Shown: positions 1-12,915 of the stretch, piece by piece
Layout of the letters: each line of letters starts with the position of its first letter
Position numbering within the stretch: position 1 is the first letter of the stretch
Assembly: GCA_010015675.1 (NCBI GenBank)
Contig: ML976977.1
Coordinates: 1,782,908 to 1,846,907, forward strand
DNA length: 64,000 bases
Source of the DNA: Byssothecium circinans
Lineage: Eukaryota; Ascomycota; Dothideomycetes; Pleosporales; Massarinaceae
Direction of reading: 5' to 3'
The notes under the pieces: model-generated
Databases searched by the model: none
What the model was told of the DNA's origin: nothing
The model's input: the letters and a program-made list of their open reading frames with translations, nothing else
Made by a program: the position numbers and the translations under genes

Positions 1-91
1 TAGCTTTGTTATTAAGATATCCTGTTTTGATTTTCCAATGCCAAGCTTTTGAGCGGTTCGGTGGTATGGGCGGTTCGGTGGTGCTTTACGT
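1..91. mobile_element. Right end of a TIR DNA transposon, cut by the window edge
   Basis: The first 91 bases end in ACGT followed by TA. They carry two tandem copies of a GCGGTTCGGTGGT-like motif and the subterminal string CTTTGTTATTAAGATA. The same arrangement, diverged, forms the right end of the complete 1,068-bp element at 41089-42156, so this is a related but different subfamily member. Its other end lies outside the window. The TA at 92-93 would be the target duplication. No coding sequence is visible in this piece. Confidence 0.7.
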
Positions 92-943
92 TATACTCTA
101 GATCTCTATTACCTACTCGCAATTACTTAGCTAAATAATAGTAGGCCTTGCTTGCCTCTCTAAGCTAGTAACTACTTTTATAGAACTAATAATGCCTATC
201 TAAAAGCTAGTCTTACTAAAGTTATATATATTATTATTATATATGCTATACTTTGCGTTAGTATCCTTTATAAGCTTAAACTATACGTTAATTACCTTAG
301 GATCTTCTTATAGAATCTTTTAATAGTCCTTTAAATAGTTCTAGACTATATATAATAGTTCTAAATAGTTTATAAACTATTCTACCTAGTTCTTACCTAC
401 TAGCTTACTACCCTGCATAGCTAGTAGTTTATTGGCTATATTAGCTACCTTATAAAACTAGGGCAGAAATCCTCGCAAATTAAGATTAAGGATATATTAG
501 ACAATTATCTCCTCTTTAGTTAAAGATAGTTTTAAATAATTTAGTACTATTTCTAGGTAAAAGGTAATTCTATTAAGGCGTTTAGAGAGGACCTAGTAAT
601 AAATATTATAAGCTTTAGTAGCACGTTAGAGGCTTATAAATTAGCCTAAATAGTAAGCTTAAAGGGTAAGCTTAATCCTACCTTCTTATTAAATAAGTAT
701 CGCGTTTGTTAGTTAAGGCATTTTGTAATAAGTGTAGTGTTAGTACTACTAAGAAATTTTAGCCCTCTTAGTAGTGCTTTATATTATTATTAGTATATTA
801 GAGAGTTCCTTAGTAAGCTTATTAACCTTTTAGTTATCTAAGTTATAGTATTCCTTAAGGGAAAAAAGGTAAGCCTTCTCTAGTTCTTTTATATACTTAA
901 GGGGAGAAAGTAAAGCCTCCTTTAGTAATTTAAAGATCTTTCT
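92..943. other. AT-rich RIP-mutated sequence, nothing recognised
   Basis: Stop codons fill all frames and TpA is very frequent. It adjoins the end of the copia-type pol relic, so it may hold the element's 3' noncoding part, but I see no LTR pair or matching repeat elsewhere in the window. Confidence 0.5.
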
Positions 944-1766
944 TTATATTATTTCTATATCTTTAACTAGTAAGACTATATTATAGAGCCTTAGAAGCTC
1001 TTTAAAGCGCTTAAATTTACTTTTAAAAAGATACTTAGTAAGCTTATTAGCTAGCATATTAAGTATTAGTAAATATTTACTCTTAAAAGAGCCTTTTATA
1101 TACTCTTAATATAGCTATATATTCTATATATCTATATAGTATAGCTTAGTTATTATTCTCTCACTTTCCTCTACTACTAACCTAATTATTTACTAGTTAT
1201 TATAGAAGATCTTCTATATACTACTTAGCTTAAGTATAAGCTCTTTAAAGAGCTATTTAAGTACTATAGATTCCTTAGAGATATACTTTAAAGTAATTAA
1301 CTTAGCTTTAGTTATAGAGATAGTAACTATAGGTTATCTAATTACTTTCTAGATAATAGGCCCTTTAAAGAGTATAAGAATATACCTATAAGAAGATTAC
1401 CTTATTTCTAGGTTATCTATAAAAGAAGTATTCTTAAAGATTAAAAGCTCTAGACTAGTATATCCTCTATAGCATATCCTTTTATACTATATTTAGTAGA
1501 GATATATAATTACTCTATAGACTACTTCTAAGTGCTCCTTACTTAGGGTTATAAGGTAGAGAGAGAGCTTTAAAGTAGTATAAGCTATATCTAGGCGTAG
1601 TATTATAGCTATATATAGGACTAATCCTATATACTCTTAGTAGTCCTTAATTTTCTACTTAGTAGCTTCTCCTAAATTCTTAATAAGCTCTTTAGATAGT
1701 AGTAGTATATCTAAGAAGCTCGTACTCTTAGTAAGGTTAAATTTCTTAGTAACCTTTTTTATATAG
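944..1766 (-). pseudogene. Ty1/copia polyprotein relic, RNase H end
   Basis: Read on the minus strand, one frame preserves the C-terminal RNase H region of a copia-type polyprotein through several RIP stops. Visible landmarks are a LDIAYTTLKLSLYL-like segment (family R-P-D-I-A-Y), SKEHLEVVYRVI, a GYTSLELL segment where the family has its first catalytic Asp, a GPII-(W to stop)-K segment, ISITKAKLI (family S-T-T-E-A-E), and a tail LANKLTKYLFKSKFKRF. The frame ends in TAA at 944-946. The reverse transcriptase and integrase are missing: recognisable sequence stops near 1766 at an abrupt change of sequence. The order of motifs makes the assignment firm. The copy is dead. It is not the same family as the Ty3-type elements that fill the rest of the block. 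Confidence 0.75.
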
Positions 1767-2198
1767 GTAAATAATCAGACGGTAGGCCTGCATTAAGAAA
1801 TAGATGCACCCTATTTAGGTAATCTAGGCCTTGCGTACGGTTCTACGCTACGCTTAAACTAGCAATCAACCTTAACGTCCGCTATAAAAGGCCCTCCCTT
1901 TGCTATTATTTTCCTTCTTTCTTTTTACCTTTTTCTCTCTACTTCTATCCCTCTATCCCTATGCCTCTTATTAGCGCTAGCTGCTCCTATTAGGCCTTAG
2001 TAATCCCTTATAAGGCATTTTTCTTAAATCTCTATTACTGTCTAATATTATACTACCTTGCGTCGTGCCTCTTATTTTACCTCTATGTAGACTGTGTTGC
2101 CTAGCTCTTTATCTCTAGTAATAGCTGCTGCTAAAGCTTCTTATATACTTGTATCTATAAGTGTTTAGTAGTCTACTAGCTTTCTATTCTCTTAGTCT
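1767..2198 (+). promoter_or_regulatory. Promoter-like relic with TATA box and pyrimidine leader
   Basis: TATAAAAG at 1883-1890 is followed by a CT-rich tract (about 1905-1960) and an ATG at 1961. That layout is typical of filamentous fungal promoters and some transposon 5' ends. The frame from the ATG meets TAG after about ten codons, as expected after RIP. Elements A/B inserted at 2199-2203 (duplicated CTTAC), so downstream sequence resumes at 15897. Whether it drove a host gene or a transposon is not visible. Confidence 0.35.
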
Positions 2199-2203
2199 CT
2201 TAC

Positions 2204-2664
2204 TATTACAAGATAGTAGATAGGCGCAGCCACGTAGGAACAATACGCTTAGAGAGAGTATTAGATAGTAGGGCGCAGGATAGGGTCAGGGTGTTAGTTA
2301 CGTAATTATAATCCCGCTAAGACTAGCTAATCCTAGGAGCAGGATATAATCCTAGATTAGATAGAGATCTAGGGAGCAGAGGCTCTAGGTAGGATTAAGG
2401 ACTTATTAGGGGAATAGAGTAAGCGGTATAAAGACTAGATAGATTTCCTTTATCTTTCTAATTCTAATTCTTTATAGTTAACTCTCTATAGTTTATTTTT
2501 TACCTAGATTAATACTTAGTTATTCTATAGTTTATTATAGAATTAGTTGCTTTAGCACGTTTACCTCTTAAACTACTAAAGCTTACTACCTAATATATAC
2601 ACCTTACACTAACTAACCTCCCTTAACATGGAATAGGATCTAGTAAGTATACCTCTTAGTAACA
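2204..2664 (+). repeat. LTR1 of A (U3 type I)
   Basis: Begins TATTACAAG (TGTTACAAG after RIP) and ends TAACA. The 5' half matches the LTRs of element E (GCGCAGCCACG core). The 3' half is shared with all LTRs of the family. Length is 461 bp. Confidence 0.85.
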
Positions 2665-5600
2665 CTTTAACTACCTACAGGTTTAAGAACCTAAATGTAT
2701 GATATAGTAGCTCCTACTACCCTACGTGCTACTAGTAGTAGTATTAGAACACCTACTTTAAGTCTAGTATTAGTAATAGCTAACTAGGCTAACTAGATAT
2801 AGTAGTAGGCTAAATAAATTAATAGGTTAATATAGGCGATTACTTAACTCTAGACTAAAGATACTGTACCTTATAGAAAGATTATAGCACTAGAGAAGTA
2901 CAATAGAGGATAAGATAGCTTAAAGCTATTCCTTACTAATATAGATTTATACTGTTAGTTTAACTCTATAATAGGGGACTAAGACAAGATCCTTGCAGCT
3001 AGTATATACTTAAAGGATAGGGTAGCTACTTAGATACAACCCTTTATAGACGACTATCTTACAAATAAGATAAAATATTATAAAGATAATATAAAGGCTA
3101 TCTTTAAGAGCTAGACAGCATTTAAGGAAGAGATTTAGAAGGTATTTAGTAAGCTTAACAAAGAGACCTAGGTAAAGTAGAAGATATCTTAGATCTAGCA
3201 GAAGAAGTTAGTCGCGAAGTATATAATAGAGTTTAAATAACTATAGTTAAAGATTAATTAGGATAATACGCTGCTATACATAGCCTTCTACAATAGGCTA
3301 AAGGAAACTGTTAAGGATAGGATAATCTATTACAACAAGCTAGATAACTTATAAGATATAATTAACCTAGCTACCTAAATTAATAACTACCTCTATAAAC
3401 GAGCGCTATAAAAGAAATAATAGGATATAATAATTATTCCTAACTTTAGAAGATATAAGAAGCCTAAGATACCATAATACAACCACAATAGTAATATAGT
3501 AATAATAGACAAAATCTAATAAAAAAAGTAGTTTAACAAAGGTAAGAGAAGATAGCTAGATAGTCTAACCTATGAATAACGCTAAGAATGCTTTAAGAAA
3601 AAGGCATATCTCTAATATAGTAAAGTAGGACACTTCTATAAGGACTATCTAAAGAACTAAGGCTAGGCTAGCAAGCTTAGGGTAATCAAGATTAGGATAG
3701 TTAAATTCTAGGTAATAGGACTTAAAGAGGAGGAACTAGAGGTACCATGTTAGCAGCCTACTCTTTGCCTACCTTTAGAACTAGACTAGGCGACAGAACT
3801 ATCTAGTAACAATATTAGAAATATAGATCTCTATAAAAAAGAAATACTACGCCTAGGCTAAGGTCTAGCTAAGAATAAGGTGCTAGACTAGGTAGTTCAA
3901 CTATAATTAAACGTAAAGATATGCTAGAGAAGCGCTAGCACTACATACGAAGGACTAGCTTATATTATACCTATATTAGTATATAGTAAAAAAGCTAGCG
4001 AAGTAGTAGTAGAAGCTATACAACTCTAAGGCTTATACGTTATAAGGGAATATATTAAAGTAGAAGTACTAGAAAGAGATCTATACTAGGGAATTAATTA
4101 GTATTACTACTAAGAGGATTAGTGCCTCTACTATAAATGAGAACAAGATAAGGTAAGATAATAACCTAGATAAATATCGCATATTATAGTTCTAGATAAA
4201 GACTATTTAGTAGCAGCCTGCTACACTTATTACTTTAATAATTAGTAATAGTAATATAAACGTATTAGTTAGTAGAAGTACTATAACTAGTACTACAAGA
4301 CGTATTAGCTAAGTAAGTATATTATAGGATATTAGCTAGTAGGACTATTAGATAGTAATACACTAGAATACAATATTAAAGACTACTAATATTAACACCC
4401 CCTAGGGCACCCCGCGGACTAAGAGTATAAAGAGGTAGATTAGGTATAGTATAAAATAATTCTCAACTATATATACTACACGCTCTGTAAAGAAGAAGCC
4501 ACGTAGGATAAGAGAGGTTATAATTATAACCTACTTACCCTAGAAGAATGCCTAGATAAGGATTATAGACGCTATACACTCCTTACCCTTCCTCACAAAT
4601 CTAAGAAAGATACTTGCTAGAGGAAGCATAGCGACTCTATATAACACTAGCAAACAATACTAGATAATTAGTATTAGGAATAGGTAGCCCGCGGTAATAA
4701 GTTAGCAACTATAACCTAGGCACCTGCAAGACTAGAGACCCTATTACCTAACAACGCTACTAAAAAGGAAAGTTATAATAACCTACCTTATGAATAGTGC
4801 TTTGACAACTTATATTAAGTATACCTATTAAAAAAACTTAGGAAGGGTTTCCTAAGAAGGGACAATCCATTAATAGAGCACGCATGCCTGTCATAGATAG
4901 CTTGTTACGAGGATAGCTATTAGACACACCTATCTAAGAAATAAGGATTAGGTTAGTTTCTAATAAAACCTAGAGGGTTAAAAAACTAGGATACTACTAG
5001 AGATAGGGTTACGCTAGTAAGAGTATTCTTACAACAACCCTATACAATGTATAATACCTAGAGCTACTGATTTATTAACTAAAGGTAGAGGTGCAAGTAC
5101 ATAGATGCAAGCTTATAGTACTTATAGATAGTAGAGCTGCATAGATAATTATCTCCCTATAAGTAGTTAAGAAGTTTAATATACCCTATCAAGACAAGGA
5201 ATATCTAATATAAGTAGTATTAGCTAACGACAGACTAATATCCTACGGCAATAGATTCTTAAGGTTAGAAACCTAAGAAGTATTATTCTACGTACTTAGA
5301 ATTAAGGATATAACTTCCCTTAATATTATAGATCTTAGTAAAGAAGACATATTAATTAGGTATAACTAGCTTAAGAAGCATAATCCTACTATTAATTAGT
5401 AGAAAGGTATAATATTTAGCTAAGAACTAGCGCGTAAGGTTGCTAGGATACGCTACGGAAGATTAAGCTTAATAATCTAGAGCTTACCTAGTTAGACTAG
5501 ACAGATTAGTAAGATATTACCTTATAAGATTAGAAAGATCTATAAGAAGGACCCTTCGCAAATAGGAGTTATTTAGATATAGAAAGTTACGCCTATAAAG

Positions 5601-7733
5601 GATAAACCTTAACCTATAATACTACTAGAATATAAGGAGTTTTAAGATCTATTTAAAGAATATAATAAAACTATATTACTAGAATACTAGGAATAGGATT
5701 ACGAGATTTACTTAGAAGAAGGCATAAAGCTGCGTCTAGGACTAATATATCTACTTATATAGAACTAGTAGAAGGAACTACAAATGTATATTAAGGAAAA
5801 TATAAAGTAAGGATATATATAAGAGAGTATAAGCTAAATAGCTTTACTAATTCTCTTTATCCTAAAAAAGAATAGAAAGCTGCGACTCTATATAGATTAT
5901 AGATAGCTTAACTATATTATAAGAAAGAACTATTACCTTTTTCCTCTAATCTAGGAACTTATAGATTACCTCTAAGGAGTTAAGTAGATTACAAAATTTA
6001 ATATATAAGATAGATTTTATTAAATATAAATTACTAAAGGCTGTAAATAGCTAACTACCTTTAAAACTTATTATAAATTATACAAGTATATAGTTATGCT
6101 CTTTAGGCTAATAAACGCGCCTACAATAATTTAGGCACTTGTTAATAGAGCACTTTATAAATACTTAGACGTTTTTGTAACTATATACCTAAATAATATA
6201 CTAGTGTATACCTCAGGAACGCTTAAGAATTATATTAAATACGTTAAAAAGGTGCTTAGGAAGCTTAAGGAGTATTAGTTACCCCTATAGCTAGAGAAAT
6301 ATAAATTCTATGTTATAGAGACAAACTACTTAGGATTTATTATCTTGTAAGAAGGTATTGCTATAGACATAAAGAAAGTCCAGGCTATATAAGATATAAA
6401 GGTACCTAAAATTGTTAAGGACGTATAATCCTTTCTAGGATTTACAAACTTTTATTAAAAGTTTATTTAGGGATATTTAAAAATTACGGCGCCTCTTACA
6501 GAAATTATTAAGAAAGAAAAGGGATTCTATTAAGGATAGGAATAGTAGAAGGCTTTTAAAAAACTTAAGGAATTATTTTTATTAGCCTTTATACTATAGA
6601 TATATAACCTAGAGAGACTACTATGAGTAGAACCAGATATATTAGATTACGCCTTAAGAGTAATTCTTTTATAGTAAGGTAATAATAAGAAGTAGAAACT
6701 AGTATTCTACTACTTGTAAAAGTTTATAAGTGTAGAGCTTAACTATAATATTTATGACAAGAAACTACTAGCAATAGTAGACGCCTTTGAATAATAGCAA
6801 GCCTAGTTAGTTAGCGCTAAATACTAAGTAGAGGTATATTTAAATTACTAGAACCTAATAAGTTTTATAACAACTAAGAAACTTAACTAATAATAGGTTA
6901 GATAGGCTAGGTTAATAGTAGGTTATAACTTTAAAGTACACTATCGCCTTAGATTGCTAAATAGAGCAGCAGATGCTCTTAGCTAAAGATCTAACCTTTA
7001 AGAGATAGACTAACCTATTACATACAACGCAATTCTCTAATAAGAATTAGATAGACGTATAGTCTATAACCAACCACAGTTAGCTAAGGTAGCTATAGTT
7101 GCGAACCTTTAGGATAAATAGCAGTAGGAGCTAACCTAGGATCCTAACAGACAATAACAAGTTCCTAAAGAATAGACACGTTTGCTTATCTAGGAATTAT
7201 ACGAGTCTAAGTTATATAGACACCCTAGGAGCGATAAAATAGTTTAATAAATTTTAAACAAGTACTTAATACCTAATATATAAAAAGTAGTTTAGAATAC
7301 AATAGGCGACTCTTTAGCCTAATTAAAGAATAAACCTAAGAGATATAAGCCCTATAGGTTACTCTAACTACTAGAACCACCTGCACGCCTATAGATTAGC
7401 GTTACAATAGACTTTATTATAAAGCTCCTGAAATTATTAGAACCTAGATTAGTACGGCTATATAACTTAATATTAGTAATTATTAATTAATTAACTAAGG
7501 TATTAATATTTGTACTAATAGAAGAAATAGTTATAGCTTAAGAAATAGCTTACAAAGTAACTAAGGTACTTATTAGCTAATATAGCATACTAGAATAGTT
7601 TATTACTAATTGTAGAATACTATTTACCTCTAAGTACTAGAGCACGTTTCTTATAAAGCTTAGAGTTAATAAAAAGCTCTTAACTAGCTTCTATCTATAA
7701 ATAGATAGTTAGACAGAATGAACAAACTAGATA
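2665..7733 (+). pseudogene. gag-pol relic of element A, truncated in integrase
   Basis: Domains read through stops in the order gag, zinc knuckle, a His/Cys-rich linker, protease, reverse transcriptase, RNase H and integrase. This is Ty3/gypsy order. The RT catalytic box at 6186-6197 reads YLNN, where the family has YLDD, consistent with TG-to-TA changes. The integrase core runs up to about 7731 and then abuts the next LTR with no PPT. The integrase C-terminus and chromodomain found in B and C are absent. The gag-to-protease part resembles element E, while the segment between RNase H and integrase (about 7090-7200) resembles element D, so the copy is mosaic. Confidence 0.75.
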
Positions 7734-8220
7734 TATTATAAATAAGAAGGATACAGTGTATCTAGAACTAGACAGTGCAGCGTAGAAGGTATTAAGCCTA
7801 GGGAATAACAACACGATAATGCGCAGGGCAGGATTAGGTCAGCGGTTACGTGACATTAATCTTGCTAAGATAACTAATCTTAAGAGATCAGGTCTACGCA
7901 AGGGAGTAGAAGTAATCTCGCCCTTAAAGGTAATCTCTAGAGATTAGGGACTATAGGATAGATTAAAGGAATAGAGTAAGTAGTATAAAGACTAGACGGA
8001 TTTCCTTTATCTTTTTAATTCTAATTCTTCGTAGTCAACTCTCTATAGTTTATCTTTTACCTAGATTAATACTTAGTTATTCTATAGTCTATTATAGAAT
8101 TAGTTGCTTTTATACGTTTACTTCTTAAACTACTAAAGTACACTACCTAACGTATACACTATACACTAACTAACCTCCCCTTGCATAGATTAGGCCTGGC
8201 AAGTATACCTCTTAGTAATA
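7734..8220 (+). repeat. LTR2, shared boundary of A and B (U3 type II)
   Basis: Starts TATTATAAATAAG and ends TAGTAATA (TAACA after C-to-T). Length is 487 bp. It is followed by the primer-binding region and gag of B. Differences from LTR3 are almost all transitions. A TATAAAG box lies at 7984-7990. Confidence 0.85.
7984..8038 (+). promoter_or_regulatory. LTR core promoter: TATA box and probable start of R
   Basis: TATAAAG at 7984-7990 is followed, about 40 bases after a pyrimidine-rich stretch, by GTAGTCAA at 8031-8038. This spacing suits a fungal transcription start. The second motif is the reverse complement of the ancestral primer-binding octamer just after the LTR (TTAACTAC at 8223-8230 here, TTGACTAC in element C), which hints at self-priming. 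The start site is inferred. Confidence 0.4.
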
Positions 8221-8249
8221 CTTTAACTACCTATAGGTTCAAGAACCTA
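8221..8249 (+). other. Primer-binding region with hairpin
   Basis: Immediately after LTR2 comes CTTTAACTACC, then a near-perfect hairpin TAGGTTC-AA-GAACCTA at 8234-8249. No TGG that would pair with a tRNA CCA end is present at the LTR edge. The same arrangement follows the 5' LTR of every copy, for example 45681-45709. Confidence 0.45.
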
Positions 8250-11200
8250 AACGTATGATATAACAGCTCCCACTACCCTACATGCCGCTAGTAGTAGTGT
8301 TAGAACACCTGCTTTAAGTCTAGCATTAGTAATAGCTAGTTAGGCTAACTAGATATAGTAACAGGCTGAATAGATTAATAGATTAATGCAGGCGATTACT
8401 TAACTCTAGGCTAAGGACACTGTACCCTGTAGAAAGATTACGGTGCTAGAGAAGTATAATAGAGGACGAGATAGCTTAAAGCCATTCTTTACTAACATAG
8501 ATTTGTACTGTTGCTTTAACTCTATAACAGGAGACTAAGACAAGATCCTTGCGGCCAGTATGCACCTAAAGGATAGGGCAGCTACCTAGATACAACCCTT
8601 TATAGACAACTATCTTATAAATAAGATAAAGTATTGTAGAGACGACATAAAGGCTATCTTTAAGAGCTAGACAGTATTTAAGGAAGAGATTTAGAAGGTA
8701 TTTAGGGAACTTAATAAAGAGACCTAAGTAGAGTAAAAGATATCTTAGATCTAGCAGGAGAAGTTAGTTGCTAAGTATGTAATAGAGTTTAAATAGCTGT
8801 AGTCAAAGATTAATTAAGATAATACACTATTGCATATAGCCTTCTATAATAAGTTAAAGGAAACTATTAAGGATAAGATAATCTATCATAACAAGCTAGA
8901 CAACTTGCAAGACATAATTAACCTAGCTACCTAAATTAATAACCAGCTCTATAAATAAGCGCTATAGAAAAAACAATAGAATATAATAGTTATTCCTAAC
9001 TCTAGAAGATATAGAAAACTAAAGACACCACGCTATAACTATAATAGCAATATAGTAATAACAGACAATATCTAATAAAAGAAGCAGTTTAATAAAGGTA
9101 AGGGAAGACAGCTAGATAGCTTAACCCACGAACAACACTAGGAACACTTCAAGAAAAAGGCATGTCTCTAATGTGGTGAAGTAGGATACTTCCATAGAAA
9201 CTACCTAAAGAATTAAGGATAAGCTAGTAAGCTTAGGGTAATCAAGATAGGAATAGTCAAGTTTAAGGTAACAGGACCTAAGGAGGATAAGTTAGACAAG
9301 CCGCGATAGCAACCTACTTCTTACCTACCTTTAGAATAGGATTAGATAACAGAATCATCTAACTATGATGATATAGAAACTATCTTAGCCTAGACAACAA
9401 GCCCTAACGTTAAGCATGAAATAGTTTAACCCCTGAACTAGATAGATGACTATAAGGTCCTTCAATAGCTTAAAGATAATCTATGCTAGATGTATAGAGA
9501 TGACGTACACAAGGGAGAGACATATACCTAAGACACGCTAGTACGCGGAGGACACGCCAATAAAGTAGTAGCAGTAGTAATAAAGGAGCAAGGCCTATAG
9601 ACTAAGGTACAGCAAATTAAGGTTAATAATAAATATAATAAAGTTAATTAGTATAACTGCATGAGGGAACACTACGTAAGTTATCTATAGGAGAGAAAGG
9701 GCGTGCGACACACGCCTAGATAAGCCTCTTATGCCCTTCTCTTAGAGAAGGACTATATAGAAAACAACTACTACGTACACTACTTTGAATATTAGCAATA
9801 ATAGCATGAACGCCTAGGATGGAGTAAGTACTATAACACGCATTACTAGCTGCACTAGCTAAGTAAGCACGTTGCAGGGTACTAGCTAGTAGGTTGATTA
9901 GATAGTAAAGAATTAGTATATAAAGATAACGTATACTTACACTATTATCCTATAGGACATCCTTTAGATAAAGGATATAAAGAGCTTAATTAGAACTAAT
10001 GTGTATTACTACTAGGATACATGTTCTACCTCCTCCTAAAGGAAGAAGTAGCTTAGGCTAGGTATAGAGCTAGCTATAAGCTATTACCCCCTTCTAAGTG
10101 CTTAATAGACGTATGCAAACACTACAAATTCCTAACGCTTCCTGACAAGACTAAGGAAGACGCTTTTAGACGAAAAACAGCACTTATATAATAAGTATAG
10201 CGAACGTTACTGGAGACGCAACACTAGCTATAAGGCTATCTAGAAAATAGGGTAGCTAGAGATAATATCTTGTATACTTAGACTATAAGACGCCCACCTA
10301 GAGCTATTACAAAGGAAAAGAGTTATATTAACTTATTCTATAAGTAGTGCTTTAATAATTTATGTTAGATATATCTCTTAGAAAAGCTACAGGAAGGCTT
10401 TCCGCGAAGAAAGGATCTAGAGATAGAGCATAGATGCCTATCATAAATAGCATGCTATGATAATAGCTGCTTAATCTACCTATCTAATAAACAAGGATCA
10501 GGTTAGTTTCTAAGGAAACCTAGAGGGTTAAAAAACTAGGATACTACTAGGGATAGGGTTACGCTAGTAAGAGCATTCCTATAACAACCCTATACAATGT
10601 ATAATACCTAGAGCTACTGATTTATTAACTAAAGGTAGAGGTGCGCGTACACAGATGCAGGCTCATAGCGCTTATAGATAGCGGAGCTGTATAGACAATT
10701 ATCTCCCTATAAGTAGTTAAGAAATTTGACATACCCTATTAAGATAAGGAACGTCTAATATAAGTAGTATTAGCTAATTATAGACTAATATCCTACAGCA
10801 ATAGATTCTTAAGGTTAGAAACTTAAGAAGTATCATTCTATATACTTAGGATTAAGGACATAACATCCTTCAACATTATAGATCTTAGAGAGGAAGACAT
10901 ATTAATTAGATATAATTAACTTAGGAAGCACAATCCTACTATTAATTAGTAGAAAGGCATGATGTTTAGCCAAGAACTAGCGCGCAAGATTACTAGAACA
11001 CGCTATAGAAGATTAAGCCTAGTAATCTAAAGCTCACCTAGTTAAACTAGATAGATTAGTAAGATATTATCTTATAAGATTAAGAAGATCTATAAAAAGG
11101 ACCCTTTGCAAATAAGAGTTATTTAGATATAGAGAGTTGTACCTATAAAGGATGAACCCTAACCTATAATACTACTAGAATATAAGGAGTTTTAAGACCT

Positions 11201-12444
11201 ATTTAAAGAATAAGATAAGACTGCATTACTAGACTACTAGGATTAGGATTACAAGATTCACCTAGAAGAAGGCGCAAAGTTACGCCTAGGACTAATATAC
11301 CCACTTACGCGAGACTAGCAAAAGGAACTGCAGACTTACATTAAGAAGAATATGAAGTAAAGGTATATATAAGAGAGTATAAGCTTAATAGCTTTACTAA
11401 TTCTTTTCATCCCTAAGAAAAATAGAAAGCTACGGCTTTATATAGATTACAGACAGCTTAACTATGTTATAAGGAAGAACTATTACCTTCTTCCTTTAAT
11501 CTAGGAACTTATAGACTACCTCTAAGGAGTTAAATAGATTACAAAATTTAATATATAAGATAGATTCTATTAAATACAGATAGCTAAGGGCTTTAAATGG
11601 CTAACTGCCTTTAAAACTTATTATAGATTATATAAGTATACAGTTATGCCCTCTAGACTAACGAACATGCCTGTAACATTTTAGACGCTTATTAACAGAG
11701 CACTTCATGAATACTTGGACGTTTTTGTAACTGCGTACCTAGATAATATACTAGTGTATACCTCTAGAACGCTTAAGGATTACATTAAACACGTTAAGAA
11801 AGTGCTTAGGAAGCTAAGGGAGTATTAATTACCCCTATAGCTAGAAAAATACGAATTCTACGTTATGGAGATAGATTACTTAGGATTTATTATTTCACGA
11901 GATAGCATCGCTATGGACCCGAAGAAAGTTAAAACTATAAAAAAAATAGCTAAAACCTAAGATAGTTAAGGACATATAATCCTTCCTAGGATTTGCCAAC
12001 TTTTACTAGAAGTTTATTTTAGGATACTTAAAGACTACAGCGCCTCTTATGGAAATCACTAAGAAAGAAAAGGGATTCTATTAGGGATAGGAACAATAGA
12101 AGGCTTTTAAAGAGCTTAAAGAATTATTCTTATCAGCCCTTATACTATAGATGCATGACCTAAAGAAGCTACTACGTGTAAAAACAGATACATTAGACTA
12201 CGCCTTAGGAGTAATTCTCTTATAGCAAGGTAAGGATAAGAAGTAGAGACTAGTGTTCTACTACTCTTAAAAGTTCTTAGGAGTAGAACTTAACTATAAC
12301 GTTTATAACAAGGAACTACTGGCGATAGTAGATTCCTTTAAACAATAGTAAGCCTAATTAGTAGGCGCTAAATACTAGGTAGAGGTGTATTTAGATTACT
12401 AGAACCTAATAAGTTTCATAATAACTAAGAAACTCAACTAATAA

Positions 12445-12915
12445 CATTAGAATATAAGAGTATATTTAATACTTATATTAATCTACTCTTATTTCTATAT
12501 ATACTCTTTATTACCTAGTAGTTAAATACTATAGGTTAGTAATCTAGGCTATCCTAGACTACTACTACCTAGGCAGTTGACTATAGATTGGATAGAACTA
12601 TCCTAGATCGATCGATCGATCAAGCAATCGATCAATCGATCGATCCAAAGGCCTAGCCAATATTGTGGCGTTATTGGTTCTTTATTAAATAAAGAAACAA
12701 TATTAAGCTAAAACGTTTGCAGAAAAGTAAGAACGCTTGCAGCCTTTCTTTATACTATCTACCGCATACAGGCTAGTAGGAATAGGCTGAAGAAAGGTAT
12801 AAGTAAGTGCTCTATCTTCAATCAAACTCAAAACTATATACGACACACGACATAATCTACTATTAATTAACTACTATTTCGACTATCTCTGCTATATCTC
12901 TATTACCTTTTCACA
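12445..12915 (+). repeat. Solo LTR of a second family inserted in B
   Basis: A 471-bp sequence nearly identical to 57721-58184 starts CATTAGAATATAAGAG (TGTTAG in the other copy) and ends TTTTCACA. Flanks are AATAA (12440-12444) and GATAA (12916-12920), a 5-bp duplication differing by one transition. The element B sequence resumes exactly afterwards. It carries a GATC/CGAT cluster (12605-12646) and facing CCAAT/ATTGG boxes. No internal region is present, so this is a solo LTR. The superfamily is not determined. Confidence 0.85.
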
